Origin: Nocardioides_C sp963700955
GTDB lineage: Bacteria; Actinomycetota; Actinomycetes; Propionibacteriales; Nocardioidaceae
DNA length: 64,000 bases
Direction of reading: 5' to 3'
Assembly (NCBI GenBank): GCA_963700955.1
Contig: CAVOZH010000005.1
Span: forward strand, 124,001 to 188,000
Part shown: positions 1-9,147 of the stretch, piece after piece
How the letters are laid out: every line of letters begins with the position of its first letter
Numbering within the stretch: position 1 is the stretch's first letter
Notes under the pieces: model-generated
What the model saw: the letters and a program-made list of their open reading frames with translations, nothing else
The model's database searches: none
What the model was told of the DNA's origin: nothing
Position numbers and translations under genes: made by a program

Positions 1-798
1 GTAGCGTGCCTTGATCTCGGCCCGCCGCGCCTTGAACGCGCCGAGTCGTCGAAGCTGGTTGATCCCCAGCGCGGAGGCCAGGTCGGTGAGCCGGTAGTTC
101 AGGCCCAGGTCGTGCACCTCCTGGTGCCAGGGACCCTGGTCGCCGATCTCGAACCTGTCGGGGTCGCGCACGAGCCCGATGTTGTGGAACTCCGACGCGC
201 GCCGGGCGACGGAGGGGTCCTTGGCGACGACTGCGCCACCCTCACCGGTGGTGAGGTTCTTCGTGGGGAAGAACGACATGGTCGTCACGTCGGCCAGGTC
301 GCCCACCGGTCGTCCGCGGTAGGTCCCGCCGACGGAGTGGGCGGCGTCGTCGAGCGTCACGGCGCCGACCCGGTCGGCGATCGGCTGGAGGCGGTCGTAG
401 TCACAGGGGTGGCCGGCGTAGTCGACCGCCGCGACGACCTTGGTCCGCCCGGTCGCAGCGGCCTCGACGGCCGCGGGGTCGAGGAGCGCGGTGTCCTCCT
501 CGACGTCGGCGAAGACGATGTCCGCCCCGAGGAGGGACGCGCCGCTGGCGGTGGCGACGAACGTCATCGGCGTGGTGACGACCTCGTCGCCCGGGCCGAC
601 CCCGAGTGCGGAGTAGGCGATGTGGAGGGCCGCCGTACCGCTGGTGCAGCTGACCGCCCGGTGACCGCCGGCCTGTGCGGAGACCGCGGACTCGAACTCG
701 GCGACTGCCGGGCCCGTGGTGAGCCAGTCGCCGCGGAGGACCGCGGCCACCGCCTCGACGTCCTCTTCGGAGATCGACTGTCGGCCGTAGGGGAGCAC
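1..798 (-). CDS. pseC: PseC aminotransferase, 3' end outside window
   Basis: PLP-dependent aminotransferase of the DegT/DnrJ/EryC1 family. PseC converts UDP-2-acetamido-2,6-dideoxy-beta-L-arabino-4-hexulose into the 4-amino sugar, step 2 of pseudaminic acid synthesis in the cytoplasm. I translated the minus strand from a GTG at 798, two bases after the pseB stop. The protein opens with MLPYGRQSI, a family-typical start. It carries a TSGTAALH segment near residue 53, DDAAHS near 151 and the PLP lysine (about residue 180) in PTKNLTTGEGG. Only 266 codons are visible; the family runs to about 380, so the C-terminal third lies left of base 1. It follows pseB as the second gene of a coupled pair. 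Confidence 0.9.
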   Translation of the reverse strand, partial: MLPYGRQSISEEDVEAVAAVLRGDWLTTGPAVAEFESAVSAQAGGHRAVSCTSGTAALHIAYSALGVGPGDEVVTTPMTFVATASGASLLGADIVFADVEEDTALLDPAAVEAAATGRTKVVAAVDYAGHPCDYDRLQPIADRVGAVTLDDAAHSVGGTYRGRPVGDLADVTTMSFFPTKNLTTGEGGAVVAKDPSVARRASEFHNIGLVRDPDRFEIGDQGPWHQEVHDLGLNYRLTDLASALGINQLRRLGAFKARRAEIKARY

Positions 799-800
799 GG

Positions 801-1784
801 TCAGATGTCCTGCTCGAGGATGGTGGTGATCTGCTCGCGGGTGTACCACTCGTCGTTGCTGTCGGAGCGGTAGGCGAACCCGCCGGGGACCGGTTCGGAG
901 TCCTCCGGCGGGGTGTAGCCCCAGGTTGCGAGGTCAGGCTGGAGGATGAACCGGTCGCCGTGGCGCAGCGCGCGCCTGCCCTCCTCGGGCGAGACCATCT
1001 CCTCGTGCAGCTTCTCGCCCGGCCGCAGGCCGACGTCGTGCATGGGTGCCCCGGGGGCGATCGCCTGTGCCAGGTCGGTGATCTTCATCGACGGAATCTT
1101 CGGCACGAACAGCTCGCCGCCGTGCATCACGTCGAAGGAGTCGACGACGAACTTCACTGCCTCGGGCAGCGTGATGAAGAAGCGGGTGCAGCGCAGGTCG
1201 GTGATCGGCAGCGACTCGCCTGCCGCAGCGAGACGGCGGAAGAACGGGATCACGGAGCCGCGGCTACCCATGACGTTGCCGTACCGGACCACGGAGAAGC
1301 GGGTCTCGTAGGCGGCCGCGTAGTGGTTGCCGCTGATGAAGAGCTTGTCGGCGGTCAGCTTCGTGGCGCCGTAGAGGTTGATCGGGCTCGAGGCCTTGTC
1401 GGTGGAGAGCGCGACGACCTTCTTCACCCCGGTGTCGATGGCCGCCTCGATGACGTTCTGCGAGCCCATGACGTTCGTCTTCACGAACTCGAAGGGGTTG
1501 TACTCAGCGGTGTCGACCTGCTTGAGGGCTGCGGCGTGCACGACGTAGTCGACGTTGTGCATCGCCCGAAGCAGCCGGCGCTCGTCACGGATGTCGCCGA
1601 TGAACCAGCGCAGGCGTGGGTCGTTGTTGAACAGCTGGCGGACTTCGTACTGCTTCAGCTCGTCACGCGAGAAGACCACGAGTCGGTGAGGATCCAGGTT
1701 GTCGAGCGCGTAGCGGATGAACGCCTTGCCGAACGAGCCGGTGCCTCCGGTGACCAGGATGCTCGAGTTCTTGAGAATGGACAC
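801..1784 (-). CDS. pseB: UDP-GlcNAc 4,6-dehydratase (5-inverting) PseB
   Basis: First enzyme of pseudaminic acid synthesis: NADP-dependent 4,6-dehydration and C5 inversion of UDP-GlcNAc. It is an extended SDR, with the Rossmann motif TGGTGSFG near residue 12 and LYGATKLTADKL holding a YxxxK-like site in mid protein. HAAALKQVD and STDKASSP are hallmarks of the PseB/FlaA1 group. The start chosen is GTG 1784 because GGAAGG lies six bases upstream. An in-frame upstream start exists but adds residues unlike the family. The product is 327 aa, close to the usual 330-334. It is divergent from pseG across a 96-bp gap that must hold promoters for both, and it leads directly into pseC. Confidence 0.93.
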   Translation of the reverse strand: MSILKNSSILVTGGTGSFGKAFIRYALDNLDPHRLVVFSRDELKQYEVRQLFNNDPRLRWFIGDIRDERRLLRAMHNVDYVVHAAALKQVDTAEYNPFEFVKTNVMGSQNVIEAAIDTGVKKVVALSTDKASSPINLYGATKLTADKLFISGNHYAAAYETRFSVVRYGNVMGSRGSVIPFFRRLAAAGESLPITDLRCTRFFITLPEAVKFVVDSFDVMHGGELFVPKIPSMKITDLAQAIAPGAPMHDVGLRPGEKLHEEMVSPEEGRRALRHGDRFILQPDLATWGYTPPEDSEPVPGGFAYRSDSNDEWYTREQITTILEQDI

Positions 1785-1880
1785 GCAACGCCTTCCATTG
1801 CAGCCGGACCAACTGATGATTGAGTGCAAAGGCGACGATACCGTCGGGGGCTGGTCCGGTCGCGACGAGGAGGGGCTTCA

Positions 1881-2966
1881 ATGACGCAGGCGACGCTGCG
1901 AGTCGTGGTGTGCTGCGACGTCGGGCCGACGGTCGGGGTCGGGCACCTGATGCGTTGCGTGGCGCTCTCCGAGGAGTTCCTCGCGCGCGGCTTCGACGTG
2001 GTCTTCGCCGCTGACGCGGAGAGTGTCCCGTGGGCCGCCGCGCAGCTCGACCGCCGCGGCATCACCACCGCGGGTGCTCCGTCGACGCCACGCGAGCTCG
2101 TCGCCCTCCTGAGGCGGCTCGAAGCCGACATCGTCGTCATCGACTCCTACGAGCTCCCGCCCGAGGCCTACTCGGCCGTGCGTGCAGCCGGACCTGCTGT
2201 GCTCGCGATCGTGGACGGCGACATCGCCGGACGCGAGGCCGATGTCTACCTCGACCAGAACATCGGTGCCGAGGACGAGGACTGGGAGAGGCCGGATGAC
2301 TCCCTGCGGCTGGCGGGGCTCCGCTACGCGCTCATGCGCGACGAGATCCTCAGCTGTCGTCCTCAGCAGCCGCCGACTGGGGCTCTCCAGCAGCCGCCGA
2401 AGGTGTTCGCGTTCTTCGGAGGGACCGACGCATTCGGCGTGGCTCCCCGGGTGGCGGAGGCTCTCGCGTCGACGGGGCGGCCGTTCCGGGCGTCGGTGGT
2501 GTGCGCCACGCCCCAGGCGGTAGAGGAAGTACGCCGGGTGGAGCTCGTCGAGGGACAGTCGATCGCGCCGATCGAGCCGACGAACCGGCTGGCCGAGCTG
2601 GTCGTCGGCGCCGACCTGGTGCTGAGCGCGGCCGGTACGTCGTCGTGGGAGCTGTTGTGCCTGGGAGCCACCACCGCGCTGCTGTGTGTCGCGGACAACC
2701 AGGTGGCGTCCTACCAGCGGGTGGTCGACCTGGGTTGCGTCGGTGGTTTGGGGACTGCCGCCCAGCTCGCCGGTGGCCTCGGGCAGGCGGCCGGTGTGAT
2801 AGACCGTTTGCTGGCGGACGGTTCTCTTCGCAGCAAGCTGGCCCGCCGTGGATGGTCGCTCGTCGACGGACGAGGGCGCGCTCGAGTGGTCGACGCGCTG
2901 GTCGCCCACCGCCCGGATCAGGCGGCTCAGGATGGGACAATGGGTCGATCGAAGCCGTTCTACTAA
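1881..2966 (+). CDS. pseG: UDP-sugar hydrolase PseG
   Basis: UDP-2,4-diacetamido-2,4,6-trideoxy-beta-L-altropyranose hydrolase, the step that releases UDP before condensation with phosphoenolpyruvate by PseI. The N-terminus reads CDVGPTVGVGHLMRC, matching the G-x-GH-x-MR motif whose histidine is catalytic in PseG. The C-terminal half contains SAAGTSSWELLCLG, the GT28/MurG-like nucleotide-binding segment. The ATG at 1881 is preceded by GAGGAGG, and the product is 361 aa, in the family range. A longer frame opens at 1824 but lacks a ribosome site. The next gene, the large glycosyltransferase, begins 17 bases after the stop, so the two are probably cotranscribed. Confidence 0.9.
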   Translation: MTQATLRVVVCCDVGPTVGVGHLMRCVALSEEFLARGFDVVFAADAESVPWAAAQLDRRGITTAGAPSTPRELVALLRRLEADIVVIDSYELPPEAYSAVRAAGPAVLAIVDGDIAGREADVYLDQNIGAEDEDWERPDDSLRLAGLRYALMRDEILSCRPQQPPTGALQQPPKVFAFFGGTDAFGVAPRVAEALASTGRPFRASVVCATPQAVEEVRRVELVEGQSIAPIEPTNRLAELVVGADLVLSAAGTSSWELLCLGATTALLCVADNQVASYQRVVDLGCVGGLGTAAQLAGGLGQAAGVIDRLLADGSLRSKLARRGWSLVDGRGRARVVDALVAHRPDQAAQDGTMGRSKPFY

Positions 2967-2983
2967 CGAGGTGAGGAAATCCC

Positions 2984-5308
2984 GTGGCTCCGCGCCTGAG
3001 CGTCGTCGTCCCGTTCTTCAACGTTGAGCGGTACATCGTCAGCTGCCTCCAGTCTCTGCAGCGCCAGGCGTTCGACGACTTCGAGGTGATCCTGGTTGAC
3101 GACGGCTCCACCGACGGAAGTTCCGAGCTCGCTGCCGACTTCGTGCGGGGCGACAGCAGGTTCCGCATGGTGGCTCAGGAGAACCAGGGCCTCGGCCCTG
3201 CCCGCAACACTGGTGTCTTGAAGGCAGAGGGGGAATTCCTCACGTTCGTCGACAGCGACGACCTGGTGCCGCGACACGCGTACGAGAAGCTGGTCGGCTC
3301 GCTCGACAGCACGGGGTCCGACCTCGCGGCCGGCGACGCGCGCAGGTTCAACGCACTCGGGGTGTGGGACTCCTACTCGCACCGGTTGCCGTTCGCAACG
3401 CGACGCCTTGCCACACACATCAGTGAGTTCCCCGTCCTGGCGCTCGACCGGATGGCCTGGAACAAGGTGTACCGGCGCGAGTTCTGGGACGCGAACGGGC
3501 TGGAGTTCCCGGCCATGCTCTACGAGGACTATCCCGTCACCATCAAGGGTCACGTGCGCGCGGCCCGTGTCGACGTACTCCCTGAGCCCGTCTACTACTG
3601 GCGGGAACGCGACGGGGGCGAGCTGTCGATCACCCAGCGCCATTGGGAGGTCGCCAACCTGCGAGATCGCGTCGTCTCGGCGGAGATGGTCCTCGATCTG
3701 GTCGAGCGGGAGGCGCCGTACGCCCTCGGCATCGTGCAAGCCCATCTGTTCCACATCGATGTCTCGGCACTCGCCGCAGCTGTCCAGGAACACGCGGGCG
3801 ACGACGTCACCGCGATTCTCGAGCTCGCCGACCGCCTCTGCGACCGAATCTCCCCTGGCGTCCGCGCAGAGGCCATCGCCTTTGAGCGGGTCCAGCATCA
3901 CCTTCTCTCGAAGAGGCGGATCGCCGAGCTGTCGGAGCTTGTCCAGTACCGTGCCGACCACGGCACGTCGGCGCAGGTGGTTCGAAAGCGCGGCGTCCGG
4001 CCCAAGTACTACCTCAACCTCCCGTTCTTCGGTGACAGCGAGGTCGGCGTGCCGAAGGACCTGTACCAGGTGGACCCGTCGGCCCTCGACCTTGTCGCAC
4101 GGGTCGAGGACGCGGAATGGGTCGACGGCCTGCTGCAACTGGAGCTGACTGCCGCGACCAGCCTCCTCCGCATGGGAGACGAGTCGGAGGTGTCCGTATG
4201 GCTGGAGAACGAAGAGGGCCAACGGATCCCGTGCCAGGTGACCCGGCACCACCAGGTCCGGCAGCACATCGGCCTGGACCTCTCGGGCCTCCGGACGGTG
4301 GTCAACCCACTGGCGTTCGCGGGTCGCGGCAAGGCTTTCTGGCGCGTGATGGTGCGCGTGAAGACGGCTAGCGGCGTGACGCGACAGGGAACGGTGAAGT
4401 CGACGGCGCCCACTCGTGGTCGTTGGGTCGGGCCCGGCATGCTGAACCAGAGGCTCTGGCTCCAGCCACGCTTCGTCGACGGTGACTACGGCATCTGGGT
4501 CGGCAGGCGGACGCAGTGGGTGTCGCGGTGCGTCGACTTCGGCAACGAGATCGAGATCTCGGGTGGGCTCCGGGCCGAGGCGCCGCCCGACGAATGCGTG
4601 CTGGTGCTCACACGCGGCGGCGAGGCAGAGCTCCGCTACCCCGTCGAAGTCGTCGAAGGCGCTGGCGGTGTGCATGAGTTCACCGCGGTCGTGGCGGTGG
4701 CAGATCTCGCCGTGGACGCGGACCACGACTCTCCGGTGGAAGAGCTGACCACCTGGGTCCCGAGGATCAGCCTCGCTGGTGAGCTACGGCCGCTGGCTAC
4801 GCACCCTGACTTCTCCGGCGCGGTGTCCACCCTCGGTGGCCGGTCCGTGATGGCGACTCGGACGCCCCGCGGAATGTTCACGTTCCTCGAGGGACACTCA
4901 CACCCCTTGCTGGTCGATGTCCGATGGGACGGTAGAGCTGAGCTGGAGTTCCTCGGCGTCGCCGACGACCCGGAGTCTCTGGCCTCTGGGCTGCTGCTGC
5001 GCCGCTACGTGACTCCCACAGAAGTCGTGGAGACGCCTGTCGACATCTCGGTCGCAGAGGGGGTCTTCCGCTTCCGGGTGAATGTGCGCCACCTGATCGA
5101 CCTCGTGGACCGGCTGGCCGGTGCCGTCCATGCCGAAGGGCGGATGGCGACGCCGTGGCACCTCGTCTCGCCGGACCCGTCGAGGCCTGCGAAGGTGGTG
5201 ATGGCTCGAGAGCTGGCCGCCCACGTCGCGGGTCCGCGGCTGGTCGGAGGGCACACGATCAGGATCCAGATCGACCGCGGTGGCGTGGTTCGCTTGCTTG
5301 TCGACTGA
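2984..5308 (+). CDS. GT2 glycosyltransferase with long C-terminal domains
   Basis: Large 774-aa protein with a GT-A glycosyltransferase family 2 domain in residues 1 to about 220. Signatures are SVVVPFFNVERY, the nucleotide-binding VDDGSTDGS and the metal-binding DSDD. The remaining 550 residues have no membrane segments and look beta-rich (many short alternating hydrophobic stretches), resembling the C-terminal beta-sandwich modules of wall teichoic acid transferases such as TarS/TarP. This is resemblance in layout, not proven homology. The start is GTG 2984 with a GAGG-type ribosome site. Placed after pseG, it probably builds or decorates a polymer containing the locus sugar. Donor and acceptor cannot be read from sequence. 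Confidence 0.8.
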   Translation: MAPRLSVVVPFFNVERYIVSCLQSLQRQAFDDFEVILVDDGSTDGSSELAADFVRGDSRFRMVAQENQGLGPARNTGVLKAEGEFLTFVDSDDLVPRHAYEKLVGSLDSTGSDLAAGDARRFNALGVWDSYSHRLPFATRRLATHISEFPVLALDRMAWNKVYRREFWDANGLEFPAMLYEDYPVTIKGHVRAARVDVLPEPVYYWRERDGGELSITQRHWEVANLRDRVVSAEMVLDLVEREAPYALGIVQAHLFHIDVSALAAAVQEHAGDDVTAILELADRLCDRISPGVRAEAIAFERVQHHLLSKRRIAELSELVQYRADHGTSAQVVRKRGVRPKYYLNLPFFGDSEVGVPKDLYQVDPSALDLVARVEDAEWVDGLLQLELTAATSLLRMGDESEVSVWLENEEGQRIPCQVTRHHQVRQHIGLDLSGLRTVVNPLAFAGRGKAFWRVMVRVKTASGVTRQGTVKSTAPTRGRWVGPGMLNQRLWLQPRFVDGDYGIWVGRRTQWVSRCVDFGNEIEISGGLRAEAPPDECVLVLTRGGEAELRYPVEVVEGAGGVHEFTAVVAVADLAVDADHDSPVEELTTWVPRISLAGELRPLATHPDFSGAVSTLGGRSVMATRTPRGMFTFLEGHSHPLLVDVRWDGRAELEFLGVADDPESLASGLLLRRYVTPTEVVETPVDISVAEGVFRFRVNVRHLIDLVDRLAGAVHAEGRMATPWHLVSPDPSRPAKVVMARELAAHVAGPRLVGGHTIRIQIDRGGVVRLLVD

Positions 5309-5318
5309 CCTCCGGGCC

Positions 5319-6524
5319 TCACGGCTTCTTGAGCACCGCCAGCTCTCCGGCGCTCACGATGAGCGGGCGACCGTATGTCGCACACAGACTGTAACCGCGC
5401 TTCGTGAACTGCTCGATGATGTACGTGGACGTCACGGGGTCGACCACCCCGATCGCGTGCCCCTCGGAGACCTTCGGCTTGCCTTCCTTGGAGTTCAGCG
5501 ACACGACGTACTTCGGCCCGATCCTGCACACCGAGTCGATGTACTGCTCCACGACGTCGGGCTCCATCTCCTGGAAGGAGTAGGAGTTGACGAAGACATC
5601 GAACGACTGGTCGAGATCGTCGATCCGGTAGTTCGGAAGACAGGCCGATCCCTGCAGGGAGATCGGACCGGAGGGCGGGATCGTCTCGTCGTAGACGGAG
5701 ACCCGGTCACCGAAGAGCTCTGTGAGGTAGTACGACGCGACGGTCAGAAGTGGCGGGATGTCGAGGTCGACGTACCTCGCATCCGGGTCACGACCCAGCA
5801 GGATCTCACCGAGAACGCCGAACCCGCCGCCGATCTCCAGGAAGCTCTGGGGGCGCTCGTCGACATGTCGTGACAGAGCCGCCAGGCACAGCAGGTAGTT
5901 GAGGTAGGGCCTGCCCCAGCCGACGTCCTTGGAATCGGTGAGCTTGAAGTGCTGCCACGGCTTGCCGACAGCGCTCTCTCCGAAGGAGTCGTGGTCGAAC
6001 GGCCACGTCTCGTGGTCCCAGGCGAGACGGGCAGCGTCGAAGTCGCGTCGCGCCTCCCAGATCCCGGTCAGCGCTCCGGTCATCCATGACAGGCTGACCC
6101 GCTGGTTGAACCGCCGGGCGAACCGGAAGGTCTTCTGGATCGTGGCGTTGGTGAACCCGACCCCGTAGCTGGGGTAGAACCAGTAACCGGCGGTCGGCCA
6201 GGTCTTGAACCCGCCGAGCCCGTGCTCTGCCATGTCCCCCAGCAACTGCGTCAGCCCCGGACCCCAGAAGTTCGTCGGTCGATACATGGGATCGCAGGTC
6301 TTGAGCTCCTCGAGGCTCCGCGCGGTGAGGTCACCCCAACGTGGGATGCCGGTGACCTTGGCGAGAGCGGTTTCTGCGGTCTCGACAGGGCCATCCGCGG
6401 CCGGTGACCCGGCGGTGGGCTTGCCCGCTGCGGCGGCCGCGGGGGCCTGCTTCGACGGGGCCACGGCGGAGACGCCGCCGAGCGGCTCGCGCTCCCCGGA
6501 GCGCGGCCGGAGGCGCCCAGTCAT
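5319..6524 (-). CDS. putative sugar O-methyltransferase
   Basis: SAM-dependent methyltransferase-like protein of about 400 aa. The core has FLEIGGGFGVLGEIL, a glycine-rich motif I, followed by YVDLDIPP as motif II. The central and C-terminal parts (NSYSFQEMEP, YVVSLNSKEG) fit the putative sugar O-methyltransferase family found in polysaccharide clusters. It probably methylates a hydroxyl of a sugar made in this locus. The first 45 residues are Ala/Pro-rich and the start is uncertain: ATG 6524 has no good ribosome site, while ATG 6591 opens a different frame with plausible coding content, so a frameshift near 6520 is possible. It is convergent with the GT2 gene, 10 bp apart. Confidence 0.7.
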   Translation of the reverse strand: MTGRLRPRSGEREPLGGVSAVAPSKQAPAAAAAGKPTAGSPAADGPVETAETALAKVTGIPRWGDLTARSLEELKTCDPMYRPTNFWGPGLTQLLGDMAEHGLGGFKTWPTAGYWFYPSYGVGFTNATIQKTFRFARRFNQRVSLSWMTGALTGIWEARRDFDAARLAWDHETWPFDHDSFGESAVGKPWQHFKLTDSKDVGWGRPYLNYLLCLAALSRHVDERPQSFLEIGGGFGVLGEILLGRDPDARYVDLDIPPLLTVASYYLTELFGDRVSVYDETIPPSGPISLQGSACLPNYRIDDLDQSFDVFVNSYSFQEMEPDVVEQYIDSVCRIGPKYVVSLNSKEGKPKVSEGHAIGVVDPVTSTYIIEQFTKRGYSLCATYGRPLIVSAGELAVLKKP

Positions 6525-6603
6525 CGAGGATGCGGCGCGTACGGGTCTTCGAAGGTGCGGAACCCTTGGGCTTCTCGCTGACGGGAGCCATGCGCGGACC
6601 CTA

Positions 6604-8279
6604 TCAGCGGAATCCGCCGATGAGACGCCTGATCACCCCGGCTGGTCTGGCGATGGCCTGCCCCGTCCGGAAGGCCCGTGACTGTTTGATGGAGGTCAGC
6701 TCCAGCTGAAGCTCACGCACCTGGCGAACGTCCTTTGGTTTCTGCTGACCCGACTTGGTCCGGAGATCCCTGACGACCGCGTCCCGCTGTCGGAGGGCCT
6801 TCTTGAACCAAGCTACCTGGGAGTGGAGGCCCTTGTTCTCTTCGAGCAGAAGGGCGTGCGCGTCAGGAGAGACCACCACGGCGCGCCGGTCCACGCGGCC
6901 ACGCTGTCGGTCTGCCGCCTCGCGGCGTCCTCGATGCTCGCGAACGCCCTCGACGCTGACGGAGATACCGGCAGCGGAGGCCAGCAACACCGCAAGCTCG
7001 TCGCGGCCGGTTGCCACTGGCCATGGATGTCGCCACCCGAGCGCTGTCAGGCGCCCCGCGAAGTCGTCCAACAGCTCGACGGCCAAGTCTTCCGCCCGTA
7101 TGGGCGTGGACATCCGCCACGAGGCGTCGAGCAGCTGAAACCGCCCCTCGGGGGTGAGTACGACGTTGTCGAACGTTCCTGCAGCCCACAAGGAGAGGTC
7201 TGTCTGGTCGAGGTCGCGAATGTGCTCGACGATGGTGGACACCGTCCGCCGCAGACCCGCAAGATCCCGCCGTGCGCAGAGCCGGAGCAGATCCACCTCG
7301 AGCAGTGCGTCTTCCGGCGAAAGCGTTGCCTGGGGCGGACCCGCGTAGACCCAGTCGCTGCGGGTCCGTTCGGCCGGCTCGAGTGCGACCCTGCGCTCGA
7401 AAGTATCGCCGCTCCGACGCAGCTCTTGAACCACATCCCCGGTGCTGTCAGCTACAAGGCCGAAGTCTGCAGTCGGCATCAGCGGTGAGCGGATCAGCAG
7501 CCATCCTGAGGCGAAGTCCTGGGCGCGTTGGGCGGCGAGCGCCTTGGACATGGCAACCTGCGTGTCGATCCTGCTGTCCGCACGCACGTTGTGCGCGACA
7601 ACGAGGGCGCCTGGTGCGGCAACGCAGTGGTCACCGGCGCAAGGGGCGAGCAGCGTCGGACGTTGTGCGATGGGATGTGTGGAGACGGCCACGGAACCGG
7701 GCAGCAGATCGGTGAGGGAGCGTGCGCTCGATGGCCGAGTCCGGTCGAATGCGTCGAGCGTCCACCAGGATGCGTCGTCGTCCGCGCTCTCAGGTGCTGG
7801 GACGGCCCCTAGCCCGGCCGCGCTCGCAGGGTTCTCGACCGTGAGGAACACGGACGCCATCGGAGTCAGGAAAGTACCCAGGTGCGCGTAGATCGACGCC
7901 CACTCGGTTCGCTCGACATCGACCGAGGCCAGTCGCTCGAACCCGTCGAGTGCGACGAGGACGTCCGCCGGCCGTCGAGGTGTGACCGACGCCGAGGTCC
8001 CCGCAGATGACCTCCAGCGTTGTCGCCCGGTAGCGGTCCAGCGCCAGGGCATCGGCATGTCCGCGCAGCAACACGGTGGTCGCTGCGCCCGCGCGACAAC
8101 CAGGTCCACGATCGTCCAGTCGTGGGGACCGACGACCACTGCGTGGGACCGTCGGGGAGGTGATCCGAAAGCTGGTGGAGCACGGCCCGCCCCCGCCCCC
8201 ACGGACGGCTAGGTCCGACCAGTCGGGCATGTCGCCTGGTCACGATCAGCCGACGCTGCTCGCGCCGTGCTGGGTTCAT
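6604..8279 (-). CDS. methyltransferase-like glycan protein, N-terminus frameshifted
   Basis: As read, the uninterrupted frame runs 8202-6604, but the protein appears to begin at ATG 8279, overlapping the upstream stop as ATGA. Coding sense moves between frames: residues from 8279 to about 8155, then VVVGPHDWTIVDLVVARA (about 8143-8090), then TTVLLRGHADALALDRY (about 8080-7990), then TPRRPADVLVALDGF onward. This implies at least three indels. Reassembled, the N-terminus looks like a Rossmann methyltransferase fold. The middle has TFDNVVLTPEGRFQLLDASW, recalling glycan-cluster proteins, and the end is coiled-coil with SRAFRTGQAI. Either consensus errors or a decayed gene; if the indels are confirmed it is a pseudogene. 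Exact function unknown. Confidence 0.6.
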
Positions 8280-9105
8280 GCTCTTTCCCACCCGAACACC
8301 TCCCGGAGCTCCTCCGGCGTGGCCATCTGGTCCATGCCGAGCTCCCTGTGCGATCTCTCGCGCGACCTCATGGTCGGTCTCCGTCCCTTGGAGTTCTGGG
8401 AAGAGCCGGTCGCGCGGTCGTTGCCGTCTGCACGTCCGCGAACTCGTCCCTGACCTCGGTGTAACGCATGGGGTCGCCGTACACCGCTACCTCGCATCCC
8501 ACTGACGCGCCGTACAGGACGGCCGTGGTCAACCTGTTGGAGGCGACCCTGCGGTGCTTGGAGAGCTCCTCCCGCTGACGGTAGAGGAACAGCGGGTCGG
8601 TGCCCTTGCGGAACAGGCCGCGCTTGCCGTGGCAGATCACCCGGAAGCCCGCGTCCTCGTAGGCGCCACGGATCTCCGGCATGTCGTACTCGATCCAGTA
8701 CAGACAAACGGTTACGGGCCCGGACTCGGTTGCCTTGATCTCGTGGATGAGCCGACCGTGGTCCCCCTCGACCGCACCGTGGTCCCAGGTATGGAACGGA
8801 TAGAAGATCGTGCCCTCGCGTTCGGCGGCCGGCTTCGGCGCGGGGAACTCGGTGAGCAGGTAGTTCCAGGCGGCGCCGATCACGTAGTAGTCGCGCCAGC
8901 CCACGGACTGGCCCCGGCGGACGTTCACGTCGGACCAGACGAACTTCGGGAAGCCGTACGGCGGCTCGTGGCCGGGGCCGAAGCCGTGGAGGATGTTCCA
9001 GCCATGCTGGAGGACGCCCCAGATGGTGGGAGGGTTCTGGTCGTCGAGACCGCAGTACCGCGCCAGGATGTGCGCGTGCCCGTACCAGTGGTTGCTGGTG
9101 TCCAT
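8276..9105 (-). CDS. putative nonulosonate/capsule glycosyltransferase, C-terminus frameshifted
   Basis: The frame from ATG 9105 reads well for about 225 residues: VLQHGWN near residue 30, FVWSDVN, then SNRLTTAVLY and VAVYGDP near residues 205-225. A His-Gly-Trp near the start and an SN...YGD block near the end recall GT-B capsular and sialyltransferase-type enzymes that bind an activated sugar, but I cannot assign a family firmly. After about 8440 the frame loses coding character. The continuation RELGMDQMATPEELREVFGW lies in another frame and ends at TGA 8276, and LFPELQGTETDHEVARE sits between them in the third frame. One or two indels are therefore likely. A nonulosonate transferase is my inference from position. 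Confidence 0.55.
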
Positions 9106-9147
9106 GCTCCCCGTCCGGTGTACGTCTCGTGTGGGCAGGTTAGCGAC

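Noticed and set aside
2963..4726. 587-codon minus-strand frame under the GT2 gene
   Set aside because: The plus-strand GT2 has clear DDGSTDGS and DSDD motifs; the reverse frame has none.
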